A stretch of 64,000 bases of DNA from Vandiemenella viatica (Eukaryota; Arthropoda; Insecta; Orthoptera; Morabidae): positions 34,683,504 to 34,747,503 of the forward strand of contig JARYHS010013630.1 of NCBI GenBank assembly GCA_031002005.1, read 5' to 3'. How positions within the stretch are numbered: position 1 is the first letter of the stretch; every line of letters starts with the position of its first letter. Made by a program: the position numbers and the translations under genes. Under the pieces are notes generated by a model that was not told the origin of the DNA, did not search any database, and was given only the letters and a program-made list of their open reading frames with translations. Positions 33,901-48,400 of the stretch are shown here, piece after piece.

Positions 33901-36458
33901 TTTGTCTACTTTCTATGATTTGGGAAGGTCCATCAACTTGTCGCAATTTACTCAATAAAAAGCTTTTTACAGATATGTGAGCTACACATTTAGTTCTTAT
34001 TCTATGTTTCTGCATATTTATCTGATTATCTCAAATGGTAGTTTTACTTCCTCTTCTGAAATCAAATTGCTCCTCCGCTACAGTTTCTCCCGCTATCGGC
34101 AGCATCCTGAGATTCAGGATCCTGGACAAATTTTTGATGAAATTTAAAGGCGTATGGTATTGAATTAGGCGTTACTGTTTTTTGTGATAACTATCACTGT
34201 ATGGTTCAGAAGTTTACGGGCCATTTTCCACTTTCGTGTAATACACTGTAAACTAATTCCGTTTCCTCAGTTCTTTCAGTCTCGGTACAAGTTCTACAAG
34301 TAGTACATCCTTCGAATTACTGTTGTTCATTCCTTTATTGCTTCTTTTACATGTGGCGTATGGATTGATGGTACTAGTTCTCATATTTTCTCTTCCATCT
34401 TTATGGTCCGATAGCATCAGGGTTTCTTCTTGTCTCATAAAAGTCTGCCTTTTCTTTGGCGTAGTTTTTTTTACATCTTTCGCATATATCTTCTTTTTCG
34501 TACGGCATCGTATCATCTTTATCCTTGATTTATTTTCCTTCTTGACTCCTACACCGATCATTATACATCATCTCCATTTTTTTTCTAGATAAATTCAGTT
34601 TCATCATATTCCTTTAACTACAATTGCTTGGCTTTCTGTATATTTCTATTAAGTCTACTTTTAATCGTAAGATACATGATTAAACAGTTGGCACCTCATT
34701 AATTTCCAAAATTTTCTCGTTCCTCACAGTTTCTTTATCAGCTACAAGGATACGAAAGGTTTCTTTCCATTGCTCTCCTCGAAGGATTTCTTTTTACCAA
34801 GAATTTTTTGAAAATTTTCAATAATTGAATAAAAACTAGCGATGATGGCTCCAGTCCAGAATTTTTTTTCAGAATAGACGGCGTAACTAATTCCATAAAT
34901 CCATAAAGCATTAGATTTATTAAAGCAAAACCAGTGCTGCTAAAGTGAATTTTTTACCTGGATTAGTATTTCATCACGCCCTAATGTTTTGCTTCCCTGA
35001 GGTCTACGCAGATTTGTTTTCAGTATCTGTTTGAATGGCATTACGAGCTGTTTGTTTCAGGTCTGTGGACGGCCAGCAGTACGAACTGACTCTGGTGGAG
35101 AGGTCTGATGCTCAGCGAGGATACAGCCAAGCCGTCGAGAAGGAAGCCACGGCGGCGCGAGTCGAAATCAGGTGAAGGATGCTGCTGGCACACTGACACT
35201 TGTCATACATCCTAAGTGGGTATCTGAAGTGTTCGGACATTTTGGTCCCAATATAGCTAAAAGATTTTTTTGAAAAACTCGTTTAACTATAATGCAAACG
35301 ATCAATGGCTATACTCAGTGAACTGTGGACATATTCATATCAATATAAGTCTCAAGGTTTCATTAGCAGTATCCAGGAATTTACCAAATATCTTTTCTTG
35401 GTTCACTCCCGTTGTTAAGAACTGTGATGTACACAGACGAAATTTGATTCAGTGCAAAGCATTTTCTGCCACCGACAGTTTTAACAATTACAGTGTATCT
35501 ACATACATTTTTACTTCATCACGCCTAATTTTGTAAATTTTTCTTGACTCATTGTCTGACCTTCCGGTTTCATATTTACTTTATATTAACCGCTCTCGAC
35601 GAACATCCTGCATATTTAGCTTCTCACTTTTTACCCCAGTCATGTAATACGATCAAAGACAGATGGGTGACACCAGCAGGTTTCTCATCGCAATAAATTT
35701 CAGTGCGCTTGAAATGAGATGGTACCGATTTTTATGCACAGTTTTAATTAATGCTTTAATAGGAAATACTTGAGTAGGTTGGAAACAGGTGAAGAGTATC
35801 TGTCAGGGTATTACTCGTATGGTAGAGGAGATCAGCTGTGAGAAATTTGGTGTAATTTTCTTTTAAAACTTGGATGTTTAATCTGTTTAAACCAGTGAAT
35901 CTTGCTGTAGCCAGCTGTTGGATTTTTGGTTAGCATCCAAGATAACTACAGTTTAAGAACGTTACTTCTACCGTTACATTTTAAAATTTCAGTTGTGTTT
36001 CTTTCTGGTTTTGAAGAATCGCTTGATAATAGCTTGAAAGGGATCGTAAATGTGAAGCTTATTGACTGCATGCAAATCATGTTTCAAAAACTAAAAATTT
36101 ACGACTGTGCAGCTGTTGAGGGGGTCTTAATTTTCAAAATTATGTTTGACTATTTTGTCCTTAAATGCCATAAACTATTAAAAAAAATATTACTTTCCAT
36201 ATTTCTCAGCTGTTGCCTCACCAGTCACATTCCAAAAAACTAAAAATAGAAAAAAGAAACAAATGAGATTATTAGAAATGACAAACACATGAATAATATG
36301 CTGACTAACAAATTACATCATCTCCATTATTCTGTTCTTGTCTAAGCAGTGTTTAAATAGAGAAACGGGAAAGGTGAAAACAGGAGTACACAGTTTATAG
36401 TGGATATGCAGGGGAGTTTTATTAAATGTATAAACAACATAAGGAATGAATTATTTCT

Positions 36459-36492
<34 letters not shown>

Positions 36493-39400
36493 CACTCTCA
36501 GTATAAAAATTATAAAGTCACAATGTTGTCTATTGTGGTGTGAAAATTTATTTTATTTAAACTGGATATGTACGGAAAATTGCTTTTGTCTTCTGGCTAG
36601 ATCTGTTTGACAGGTGATCCAAAATCCTTCTCCAATATTTTGGGTAAACAATCTTAAGCAAATTTTATAACAGTTGCTAGTGGAATCTGGTTATCTGCAA
36701 TAGAATTAGTAATAAGGAAATTTCTGTGTTTTAAGTTAATTCCTTTAAAATCTTGGTCGATAGACACCTTTTGGAGAGATCAATTCTATAAAAAGAGAAT
36801 GGATAACTGTGTTTCCAAGTTCGACTGATATGAATGCGGTTATCAGATACATCATGTAATTGTAAGTCAGTAGCAGTGTTGATTATTGGCAGCTAAATTA
36901 TGCTCTAAATTAAATGATGGACGCGTCACCCTATGCAGCTTGAAACGGTTTCCCTATTCACATGACCGCTGGTGCTGCATGTTTGATGTCGTAATAAACA
37001 TTACAAGTGCCATTTAACAGTTACATCTGGTGAAATGGCTTCCCTCCCCCTTAAAATTACCGTATCTTCTAGAGACATGCTGACGGTAGTGTGTGTGTTG
37101 CAGCGAGGAAGACCCGAGCCTGGTGGTGGTCTCTGTGAGCGTAGAGGCCGATCACGAGGCGGCCTTCACTCTGACGTACGAGGAGCTGCTGCACAGGGAA
37201 CGTGACGCATACCAAATGGCCGTCGACATTGGGCAAGCTCTGGTGAGGCACACAACAGGTCCTTCACCTGCATTACTCACATTACAGTTTAAACATCCCC
37301 ACTTTCTTAAAAAATGAGAGTGGCTAGTAAATCAGAACGACTACCGCCAGTTTTAACGTGAATACGCCTTTCTTTAGACAAATAGCCTGTGAAACTGCAA
37401 ATATTGATTAAAATTTGACATTTTATTTAGGTACACAAGAAAACTGCTGTTAGGTACTTAACTGCTAGACATTTTCTTCATGTACACAAGAGAAACTGCT
37501 ATTCAGTACTTAAGTGCTACAAACACGTGTTCCAGAGAAGGATTACAGAAGTAAACAAGCCTATGCTGATGGACTGTGTTCCTCCGGACAGTCCACGTCC
37601 ATTGCAGGCAGATCCGCTGCCACAACTCCCTTTCCCGGACCGCTGAGTCCCGCCGAAGTCGCAGCTCCGCAAGGCTTTCTTTCGCTCGGCTTTTTTCCTC
37701 AATTTGTAGAGCCAACACATCTTCACATTTTGAAGGGGGTTTGTTTCAATTCTACGTACTTTCACTAGTTTTGCTTTCACTATCAAAGAGTCGCAATTTT
37801 TCTAAATTTACTTTTACCGATCTCGAAATGGTCTTAAGTTATTTACCATAGTGTATTTCATACAAAATGCTGTATTTTGATTTACTTCACGCGGGATTCA
37901 GTATCTAAAGCCACTCTGAAATGAGAAGATAGAATTGTTATTAAATTTTTGGGTAACAAGTAAATGTCACGAAAGGACATTAATTACACTATGATACCAA
38001 CATCAGAGAAGGATGACTTACCTGTACATGCTTTTCTAGGGCTGTCCAAAGAAGGCCGAGGATGTTCAATACAATAACGCACCCTCTCCTCAACCTTCTC
38101 TCCCGATGGACTAAATCATCTATTCTGGCCATAAAGAATATTACTGCATTAAGAGAGGTTACTAGTTCCGATATCAATAGGTACATTTTAAAGGGAGAAA
38201 ATCAGAATTGAAAATGAGTACTGCGCAATGCATTTTGAAGAGTGAAGTGTGTATGATGAAGGAATATTTATGAACCATTAAGGATTAAGTATTAAGCATG
38301 AAGGATGAAAGAGTAAATATTAAGGATTGAGGATGAAGGACGAAAGACGATAGCTGAAGGATGAGGTTTGAGGGATGAAAGGTGAAGAATGAAAGATGAA
38401 AGATGCATTATCCATTACCGTTCATCCTTAATCCTTGATAGTTCATAAATATTCCTTCACCATTCACCCTTCATACTTCCTTTTTCATCCCTCATTCTTC
38501 AAAATGCACCCTTCATAGTTCATTCTTCTTCTTTCATCACTCAACCTATATATTTCGTCTTTCATCCTTCACTGTTCATCGTTCATAGTTCGTATTTCAT
38601 CCTTCAACCTTCATCATTCATCGTTCCTCAATCAACCTTCATTCTTATACCTTCATACTTCATCCTTTATCCTCAACTCATCATCCTCCATCCTTCATCA
38701 TACATGCATCATCCTTCACCCTTAAACCATCATCCAACATCATTTATCTTTCAAAATGAATCCTTCACACTTCATCCCTCATAGTTAATACTTAATTCTT
38801 AGTCCCTAATCCTTCAGTCATCATTATTAATCCTTTATCCATCATCCTTCACGCTTCATCCGTCAAATTTTCAAATTTCATCTTTCATTCTTTATCCTTC
38901 AACAGATATATTTTATCTGTCACCTATAATCGTTAATACTTCGTCCTGCATCCATCATCCAACATGTATACTCCATCATCCGTCATCTGTTACCCTTCTT
39001 CCATCATCCTTCATTCTTTATCCATCATCCTTAATACTTCATCCACCAACCTTTTTACATCATCCTTAATCCTTCAGTTTTCATTCTTCATCTTTCATCC
39101 TCCTGCCTTCATTCATCAACCTTTATACTCCATTGTACATCCTTTATTCTTTTCTCTTCATCCTTCATACTTCATTCTTTATCCTTCAGTCTTCATCCTT
39201 CATTTTTCGCCCTTCATCATTGATCCTTTATCCTTCAACATTTATCCTTCATTTATCACCCTTCATCCTTAATCTTCTACCTTCATTCTTCATAGTACAT
39301 ACGTCATCTCTCATCCTTCCACCTTCATACTACAACTTTCACCTTTCTTCTTAAATCCTTCATATTGAATCCTTCACCCGTCATTCTCTCCACTTTACCC

Positions 39401-42400
39401 TTCAACATAAATCCTTCATCTATCATCCTTAATCCTTCATCCATCATAATTAATTCAATACCTTTCACTCTTCAACTGTTAAAACGTTTCCCTCATCCTT
39501 CATCCTCCACCCTGCTTCCTTTATTTTTTTTATCTACCATCCCTCATACTTCATCCTTTATCTTTCATCCTTCGATATTCATCCTTAATCCTTCATCCTT
39601 TAACCTTCGTCTATCCTTCTTCATCGATCAATCATCATTCTTCTTCCTTCATCTTTCATCCTGCATCCTTCATCCATCATCCTACGTCCTACATTCTTCA
39701 TCAATCAGCCATCACACATCATTCTTCATCCTTCATGTATCATATTTATCCCATCATCCCACACACTTCAACAGTCATGCATCATAATTCTACTTCATTC
39801 TTAACACTTAGCACTTATCTTTCCTCCTTCACCCATCTTCCTTCATTCTTTATTCTTCAACATACTTCTTTTATCCATCACACATCATCCATCATTCAAC
39901 ACGCACAATCCATCATCCACCATTATTCTTCTTCATCCACCATTCTTATTCCTTTTTTTCATCCCCTTCAAATAACCTTCATTCTTTGTAAATCATCCTT
40001 AATTCTTGATCCTTCAAAATCGATGCTAAATCTTTCATCAATCATCCATCCTTCATCCTTAATACTTAATCCTCATCCGTCATCCTTCATCTTTCATCCC
40101 TAATTTTTCATTTCTCATTATCATTATCTTACCATCACCAATCATCTTTTATCCTTCATTCTTCAACGTTATCCTTTCTTCTTCATCCTTCCTCCCTCAT
40201 CTTATCCCTTAATTTCTTTTGTTTCACACTTCATCCTTCAACCTTCCAGTTCTTCCTTCATTTTTCAACCTACATCATTCATCCTGCATCCTTTACAGTA
40301 CATTCTTCGTCCAGCATCCTTCAACATTTCTATATCTTTCATACTTCATCATTATTTATCCTTCATCCTCCAGTCTTCATTTTTAAACCTTCATCCTTTA
40401 TCCTGCTCCCTTATTCCTTCATGCATCTTTCATCATCTGTCATCCTTAACCCTTAATTTTTTTTCCTTCAAAATCTCCCAAAATCCTTCGCCTTTCATCC
40501 TTAACTATCCATTCTTGATCCTTCACCTGTCATCCTTTTATTATTTATCCTTCAAGACAAATCTTTTATCCATCATCTACCATTTCTAATACTTCTTCCT
40601 TCACCCATGATCCATCAGGCATAATCTATCATTCATCAACCTTCTTCCTTCGTCCACCATCTTTCATCCATTATCCGTAATTCTTAAATCTTCTACCTTC
40701 ATCCTTTATCCATAATCATAATTATTCCTTCATTCTTAATCCTTCAAACATTTCATTCATCCTTTATCCTTCAACTTTTATCCTTCATCCATCATTCTTT
40801 GTCTTTCAACCTTCATCCTGCATCCTTCCACCTTCATTTTCATACTTCACTCTTCATCGTTCATCCTTTATCCTCCAAACTTCATCCTTCATTCATCTTA
40901 CAATGAGTTATAATAACATTTAATCGACTTTATGAACCTTAGTTTCTAATTGCCATATTTCATGAAATAAGACAACGTCCAATATTATATGAACTCAAAG
41001 AAGCAAATTGCAATATAAACAGCAACAAACAAATATATTGTTTTCCTTTACCTCGCTATGGCTTCCATGAATTATCAATAAGAAAATCTTGCCAACTTGA
41101 AGCTAGTTTCAAATATTAGTTGTGATTAAAAATGTGTTTGTGCTTTTCTATTACTCCTGAACTTTTACTAACTTGCTGATAATTAATGTGTACGGGCTTT
41201 TATGCAACGGGATGTCAGTAAAGAATATGATGGTGGTCAACATTGTTTTATAACGGTTTTCCATCAGTTGTGAAAAATATAGGCGTACCGCATATATACA
41301 GCAGCACAAAACGCTGTATAGTCGAGGTGAATTATTCGATGAAGAACAAAATTTTGGCAGCATACTTAAACATCAATAAAATTAAGGACATCAATATCCA
41401 AGTTTTTAAGAAATTTACCACGAGATCACATAGGATAGAAAATCAGATAAATATACAAGTGTAGATTTTGTTCTTTTGGAAAATTTAGTCCTCGCTGACA
41501 TTATTGGGGAATAAAAAACTACAATTGATAAGGGTGGTGTATTTCCGTACAATAATCTCTCTTCAATGAAAAATTTTAATTTGTCGTTGTTAGGAAAACG
41601 GGAGAAACTCACTGTTGCTGAGTCAAAACTCGTCATAGGCGCCTTCTATCGTCCACCCGATTCTGACATAGCTATCGCCGAGGAATTAAGAAGTAATGGT
41701 GACAGTACAGCTAGCCGTTTTCAGGATCATGCTATGATTCCGGGAGGCGACTTCAATCTGCCTTATATCGACTTGTGTAATTATGTTCACATTACTGTTA
41801 GCAGGGATAAGGCAGCTTCTGAAGTAATTCTCCATTTGTTTTCCGATAATCATCTCGAGCAGCTAGTTAATGAACCTACGCGGTATCATAACGGTAGCGA
41901 AAACATTTTAGATTTGCTAGTTACTAACAGGCCAGAATTATTCACCGACCACTGGAATAAGCGATCACAAAGCGGTAATTGCGACTATCAAATTAATGAC
42001 CAACGAAAAAGGGGAAATGGACGGATTGTATACAGATTCAGTAAGGCCTCAAAGGAGTGTTTTAGAACCTACCTGAGGAATAATTACCATAACTTTAAGT
42101 TAACGAAGGACACCGTTGAAGAGATGTGGCATCGATTTATAAATATAGTCAGGGAAGGTATGGAAGTACATATACCGAAGCGGAAAATAAATGGGGAGAA
42201 TGATCCACCGTGGTACACATGCGAAGTCAACACGCACGTTACAGAAGGAAGAGGTCTGTCAGCGATTTAGAAACCTTGGCTGAGTTAAGAGGACGTGTGA
42301 AGAATGTGATGCGTGAGGCCTTCAACGATTTTCATTCAAACACTCTCTCTAAGAGTCTCGTAGAAAACCCAAAGAAATTTTGGTCGTATGTTCGAAAAGT

Positions 42401-45400
42401 CAGTTGTACCAACAGCAATATTCCAGCACTATACTGTTTTCATTTGGGAAAGGCGGGCCAAGGCCACTCTGCTCTATCCCCACTCCGTTGCCCCAACCCC
42501 TACAGGCGAAGGGGAAACAGCTGCCGCGCATGCGCAATCATCCTCACAACGTATGTGGAACAATATATTTCATTTCATGTAATGTTTTCTTTAGTAAAAT
42601 CGAGCATTTTAATTATTTGTCATGAGCGAAATTAGTGAGTCATGTGTCGTAGAAATTGCGTGTTTACCAACTTCAATTTCATATGTTAATAAAGATAAAA
42701 ATTATTTACATGACATCAATGAATATAATTTACTGTTTCTAGTCATAATTTTTAGTTTTAAAAGTTGCGCAAGACATTTCGAGAATTAAATCAAAGTTTT
42801 AGATGTGTTTCCCAGTTGAAGTTAATTCTCTAGACATGTCGTATAAATTTTGAAATGAAAGTGGTAGTAACTTGATTTTTGAGTGATAACTTGCATTATT
42901 CATTACGAGGACACACCCTTCTTGCAGACTCTTAAGCAAGTTAGAAAACCACTCTCTGAACACTTCACTACAGATTTCTTGGTGATGGCCGCCAGAAAAT
43001 TTATATTGAAACACTAAACCAGTCCCTTCAACGAATCCATAATTTGCTGATCGTCAGTTTCCTTATGGTAGGATATTCGCCTCGATCATAAAATTCTATT
43101 ACAGAACGTCGAATGATATATTTCCGGATGTCATCCATCTCCATGACCGGTTTTTCTCGGTGAATGTTTTTCTTTGGAGAAGAAAAGGATGACCTGGAAC
43201 ATTCAGCTTGGCTTAGCTACATAAACGCTTCACGTTTCGTAAAAATACGCCACACACCTCTTCTGTAATTTTTTGCGGTTCCCAAAAAAGTATATTAACT
43301 TTCTTTTCAGAGTTTTTTAGCGTCTTGAAAAAATTATACACATCCTAAATTTTTGTTTTTGACTGTCGTCTAATATAACTATCTGACGCCATTTCACATA
43401 CAGCGTTTTTTAACGAAGTACTGGTGGTATAAATACGACAATACTGCGCCATAAGACAATGCCAATGCCTCCTGCCTGCCTGTAGGCAGCGGTCTGCTCG
43501 GAGGGGAAGGCTTCTGGAGGGGGTGGTGAGGTGAGGCACGGGGCGAGGGGAATATGACCTTGGCGCGCCACTTGAGAGTGAATATAGTATAGTTCGTGAA
43601 GGGTCCGAGGTTATTGAAAGACGCGATAAAGCTAACGTACTAAATACTGTATTCAAAAATTCATTTACTGACGAAAATAAGGATAGCATTCCCGTTTTCC
43701 CACGTCGTGTCGAGTTGGAGATGGAATCATTACGAATAGATACTGCAGGTATCATAAAGCAATTAGAGCTCCTAAAGTGGGGAAAAGCACCTGGTCCGGA
43801 TGGTATTCTAGTAAGAGTATTTTCAGAGTATGCGGCGGAAATCGGGCCATTTCTGTCTGATATATTCAGTAAATCCCTAGAAAAGCGAAAAGTACCTTCA
43901 GACTGGAAAATAGCGCAAGTAACTCCGATTTTCAAGAAAGGTGATCGAAGCGATCCTGGAAACTACCGTCCCATATCTATAACATCTATTTGTAGTAGAG
44001 TTATGGAGCATATTATATGCTCGAACATTATGAATTTCCTAGATAAAAATAATTTGCTTACAACAAATCAACACGAATTTCGGAAGAAAAGATCATGTGA
44101 AACACAGCTGGCCCTTTTTACACACGACGTAATGAAAATTATCGATGCAGGTTCACAAGTAGATGCAATTTTTTTAGATTTTCAGGAAGCCTTTGACTCC
44201 GTGCCACACAACCGCCTTTTAGCAAAGCTACGAGCGTACGGTATATAGGATCAGTTTTGTGAATGGATAAAGGATTTTCTAACTGGTCGATCGCAGTATG
44301 TCGTTGTTGAAGGAGAAAGTTCTTCTAATCTAGATGTTACATCGGGTGTACCTCAAGGAAGTGTAATAGGACCACTTCTTTTCTTAATTTTTATAAACGA
44401 TCTCGGAACAAACTTAAAAGCCTTTTTAGATTGTTTGCTGATGATGCGGTTATTTATAGGGAAGTAAGGAATTTGGCCGATTGTTTAGCAATTCAGCGTG
44501 ATCTGGATGTTATTTTGGCATGGTGCGCTGAGTGGCAACTCACACTAAAATGTAAAAAGTGTAAAACAATGAGCATAACTAACAAAAAGAATCTGATTGT
44601 TCAGTTATCGATACGGTCGATACTATGAAATATTTGGGAGTAACAGTACAAAGGAACATGAAATGGGACGTACATATTAATACGTTGGTTCGTAGAGCTA
44701 ATTCTAGGCTGCGGTTCCTGGGTCGAATTTTGAAAAATTGTAATGAACAAACAAAGGAGATAGCGTACAAATCTCTTGTGTGTCCACATGTGGACTATTG
44801 TTGTGCCATCTGGGATCTGTTTCGTAAGGGGCTGATTGAGAGTACAGAGAAAGTACAGAGAAGAGCCGCTCGATTCGTGACCGCTTGCTACAGTCCTTAT
44901 GAAAGCGTTACAGAACTGATTAGTAGACTGGGCTGGGAGTCTCTGGTAGACAGACGACACACGTTTCGTTTAAACTTATTGGTAAACATGCGTACTCCCA
45001 CTTTCACTTTTACTTCTTCCACCAACCTATTTAAGTCGGAAGGACAGGAAAGGTAAAATTAGAGAAATAAGGTGCCACACTGATTCTTATATGAATTCTT
45101 TTTTTCCTCGTACCATTAGGGATTTGAATGCACAACAAAGAGATTAGGTTTGGTGCTGAGAACCCTCTGCCACCCACAGTTTTGTGAATTGCAGAGTATA
45201 TATGTAGATGTAGAAACGTTGCCATGTCAAAGAATGATGCATTACAGAATCTAAACACTAAAATTAGTTAAATTCTAGATTTTTTTTTGTTTTTGAAAAT
45301 ATAGATTATTAGTAGAAAAACGGTTTCATTGGCTATAATCTTCACGGGTTCTCTGCCGGATGATGATGAAGAAAGACGAGCTTTCGACGGCGTGCTCTGC

Positions 45401-48400
45401 CGCCATCTTTAGGTCTGGTGTTACCTCAGTGCAGCTCTGGTTGTCATAGCGGAAACACCAGAGCACGTTGCCGGGAGCTCGTCTTTCTTCAACACCATCC
45501 GGCGAAGAACCTGTAAAGGTTATAATTCAGCGACACGCCGGGAAAGCCTTCGTTCACAAATACCTTCATTGACTCCAAAATTTAATCTTCGATTGATTTC
45601 TCAAAATGTTGCACAATTGCTGTACTTTATTAATTAATTGCTGTTCTGCTGTATGCTGAAAAAGAAATATTTTGGTTTTCATATTATATTTTCAACTTTT
45701 GTAACAGGCCTGAGGGTTTTCTGAATACTTATATCTTTAACTGTAATATTATCATAAAATGTTCACTAAAACAGCTAAATCTCTTTGTTTTGCACTAAAA
45801 TGCGATGAACTGAATTTAAAAATAAGCATTTACTTTCTACGAGGTGGTTTGTTTACTACATTTGGAGTTAAATTTTTAGCCACTTTGTTCGACGACTGTG
45901 GAGGTCCGCATAAACGAAACAGACGACATCTCTTCATTGGAGGTGATACCCACTGAGGATACGAACGACATCGGTGACGGAAAGAACAGTTCAGGTAAGA
46001 TTCAAACACTCAGCCACATACGCATTAACAAAGAAAACTCCCCAAGTTACTCTCTCCGATTTTAATAATTTTTCAATATGTTACAGTAGACTAAAATCTG
46101 AAGTTCATATAATTTTTAACTGAGGAAAAGCGTTTTTGGGCATATGGTATTTCTGACGTTAGACATAAAAAGATCACTCGAATTCTCAAGACGAATAATA
46201 AAAAGAAAAGTTTTCTCAATTCTGTTAGTCAATTTACAGGGTGCGACAATCCCAAGTTTTTTAAAAAATAGGCTATTTGACTATTTTTTGGAAATAGTTT
46301 TAAATTTTTTATTGATACCATTTATTCGTCAAGTAGCATTTCATTTTTGGAGAAAAAGCTTATTTTACGTAAAATTCAACGTTAAAATTTAAAGTATTTA
46401 AGACCCCGCCAAAATGCTCCTTTGCTACCTGGTGCAGGCCAACAACGCGCGTGACGTCACGTGCCAGTAACCTCCCTCTTTAGATAAGTAATATCTGGTT
46501 CGTTTCTCTGAATTTGTGTATATATAGTTGAAAATATGGTTTATAAACAGTGTGTAATACACCAATGTACAATTACAACAATAAAAACTCACCATAAAAC
46601 TGTAAATGTTCCCACAATAGTTGAAATACAAATAAAAGTCGCTGCCATACGCAGACGACATTGTGACATTACACGTTTCATTTACGCCTTAATTTCGGTA
46701 GTAAAAGAAAGGATTAACGTGTACACATTTAAAAAAATAATAAAATAAAAAAAATTCTGACTGTGGGAGAGATTTTCAGTGTTGAAATCGGTATCAGAGA
46801 TCGATAAAGTTGGATATGTAGTATATGACACGTCTTATAATTCACCAATAGTTACGTGGTTTAAGGCATCAGTAAGGTTAGGGTCCTTAGGTTCGATCCT
46901 CACGGCGGAATATGTTTTATTTGTTTTCATTGTGTTTTCTCTTTCGATACTAGTTGCTACAACCATTTGAAGCATAACTGAAGAAGACTTCAAAAATGAT
47001 ACTGGACGATACTTGCACACTGAAAAACAGTTCTTTTGGAAAAGTAATATCGCCGAAATACACGGAAGTCAGAAACGTAACAAGCAAACAAAAGAGATTC
47101 AAAGAGTTCCGGAACTGTTGCAAACTTAGCATGAAATTTCTTCAAGCGATGTTGCTATCAAAATAAATTCATTTATTCATCATAGTGCACCTATAGTTAT
47201 TGCCATGATAAAGTAACTGTTATGTTCCAAAATTAAAAGAGGATAAATGATAATTTAGAAATGTAAATGAAATAAGCTTCTCCACTTCAAAAATAAAAAG
47301 TGTTTATGGTTATGGAAAGATATCTTTTCATAAAAATTTCGTGGTATTGCAGCAAATTTATGTTTCAAATATGACGTTTATCCACCAAAAATCTGTGAAT
47401 TCTTCGAATGAAAACAATTTAATATTTTTATGAGTATTTAAAAATGATTCTGTAATACAACAAACATAAACTAAATAAAACGAACACTGAAAAAATAATA
47501 TCGTCTCAACCAAGTTTAGAACCTAGTAACTTTTGAATTCCGATAAAACTCTTTAACCACACAGCTACCCATACACTTTGACCAGGGGCGGATCCAAGAT
47601 TTTGGTTTGGAAGGGGCATGAGCGGACTTTGGTTTGGGGGGAGGGGGTTTGGCTTGAATGGATTTTAGTTTTGGGGGGGGCTTGAACGCTCTGGCCTCCC
47701 CAATGGATCTGCCCCTGACTTTGACTTGGCTGTATGTATGCATGTTACCAGTAAACACTTAAAATATCACCGGTTTTTGGAGTGAGATGAAGCGAAACAC
47801 AGCCGCTAAATACTCTTACATAAACAAACAAAATTCAGTTTGTTAACAAACAAAAAAATTGTGATTAAAACTATCCTTTTTTTTCAAACAGGCTCACCGA
47901 CCGATAATTAATCTATACTAATATTATAAAGCTGAAGAGTTTGTTTGTTTGTTTGTTTGTTTGAACGCGCTAATCTCAGGAACTACTGGTTAGAATTGAA
48001 AAATTCTTTTTGTGTTGAATAGACCATTTATCGAGGAAGGCTTTAAGCTATATAACATCACGCTGCGACTAATAGGAGCGAAGAAAATGGAAAATGTAGA
48101 AAAAACGGGGAAAATTATTCATCTTTGAGGGCTTCTGTTGCGTGCGCTGCGAAAAACGGTTCAAGATACCAAAAAAATATGTATGAAAGGATTATTCCTC
48201 TTGAAATGATCTAAATAAATGTCCGCGACAGTATATGTCTATCTTTAAGATTAAATCACTAGAACCGTTTTTATGGTAATCAAATTTGGTCGAAATTAAT
48301 GCATTATTACCAATTATTTGTTAGAGTTGTATCAACATAATAATATTAATCTTTATCCAAATAAATGTGTTGTTGATTAAGAGTATTTAATTGTGAACAA

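Noticed and set aside
34253..34592. Overlapping frames of about 100 codons on both strands
   Set aside because: Lysine/arginine-rich on one strand and Phe/Leu-rich on the other, typical of AT-biased intron text; no domain or splice support.
38964..40103. Several open frames of 70-140 codons rich in His, Pro, Ser, Ile and Phe
   Set aside because: They are translations of the ATCCTTC heptamer array, which lacks stop triplets; no protein is implied.
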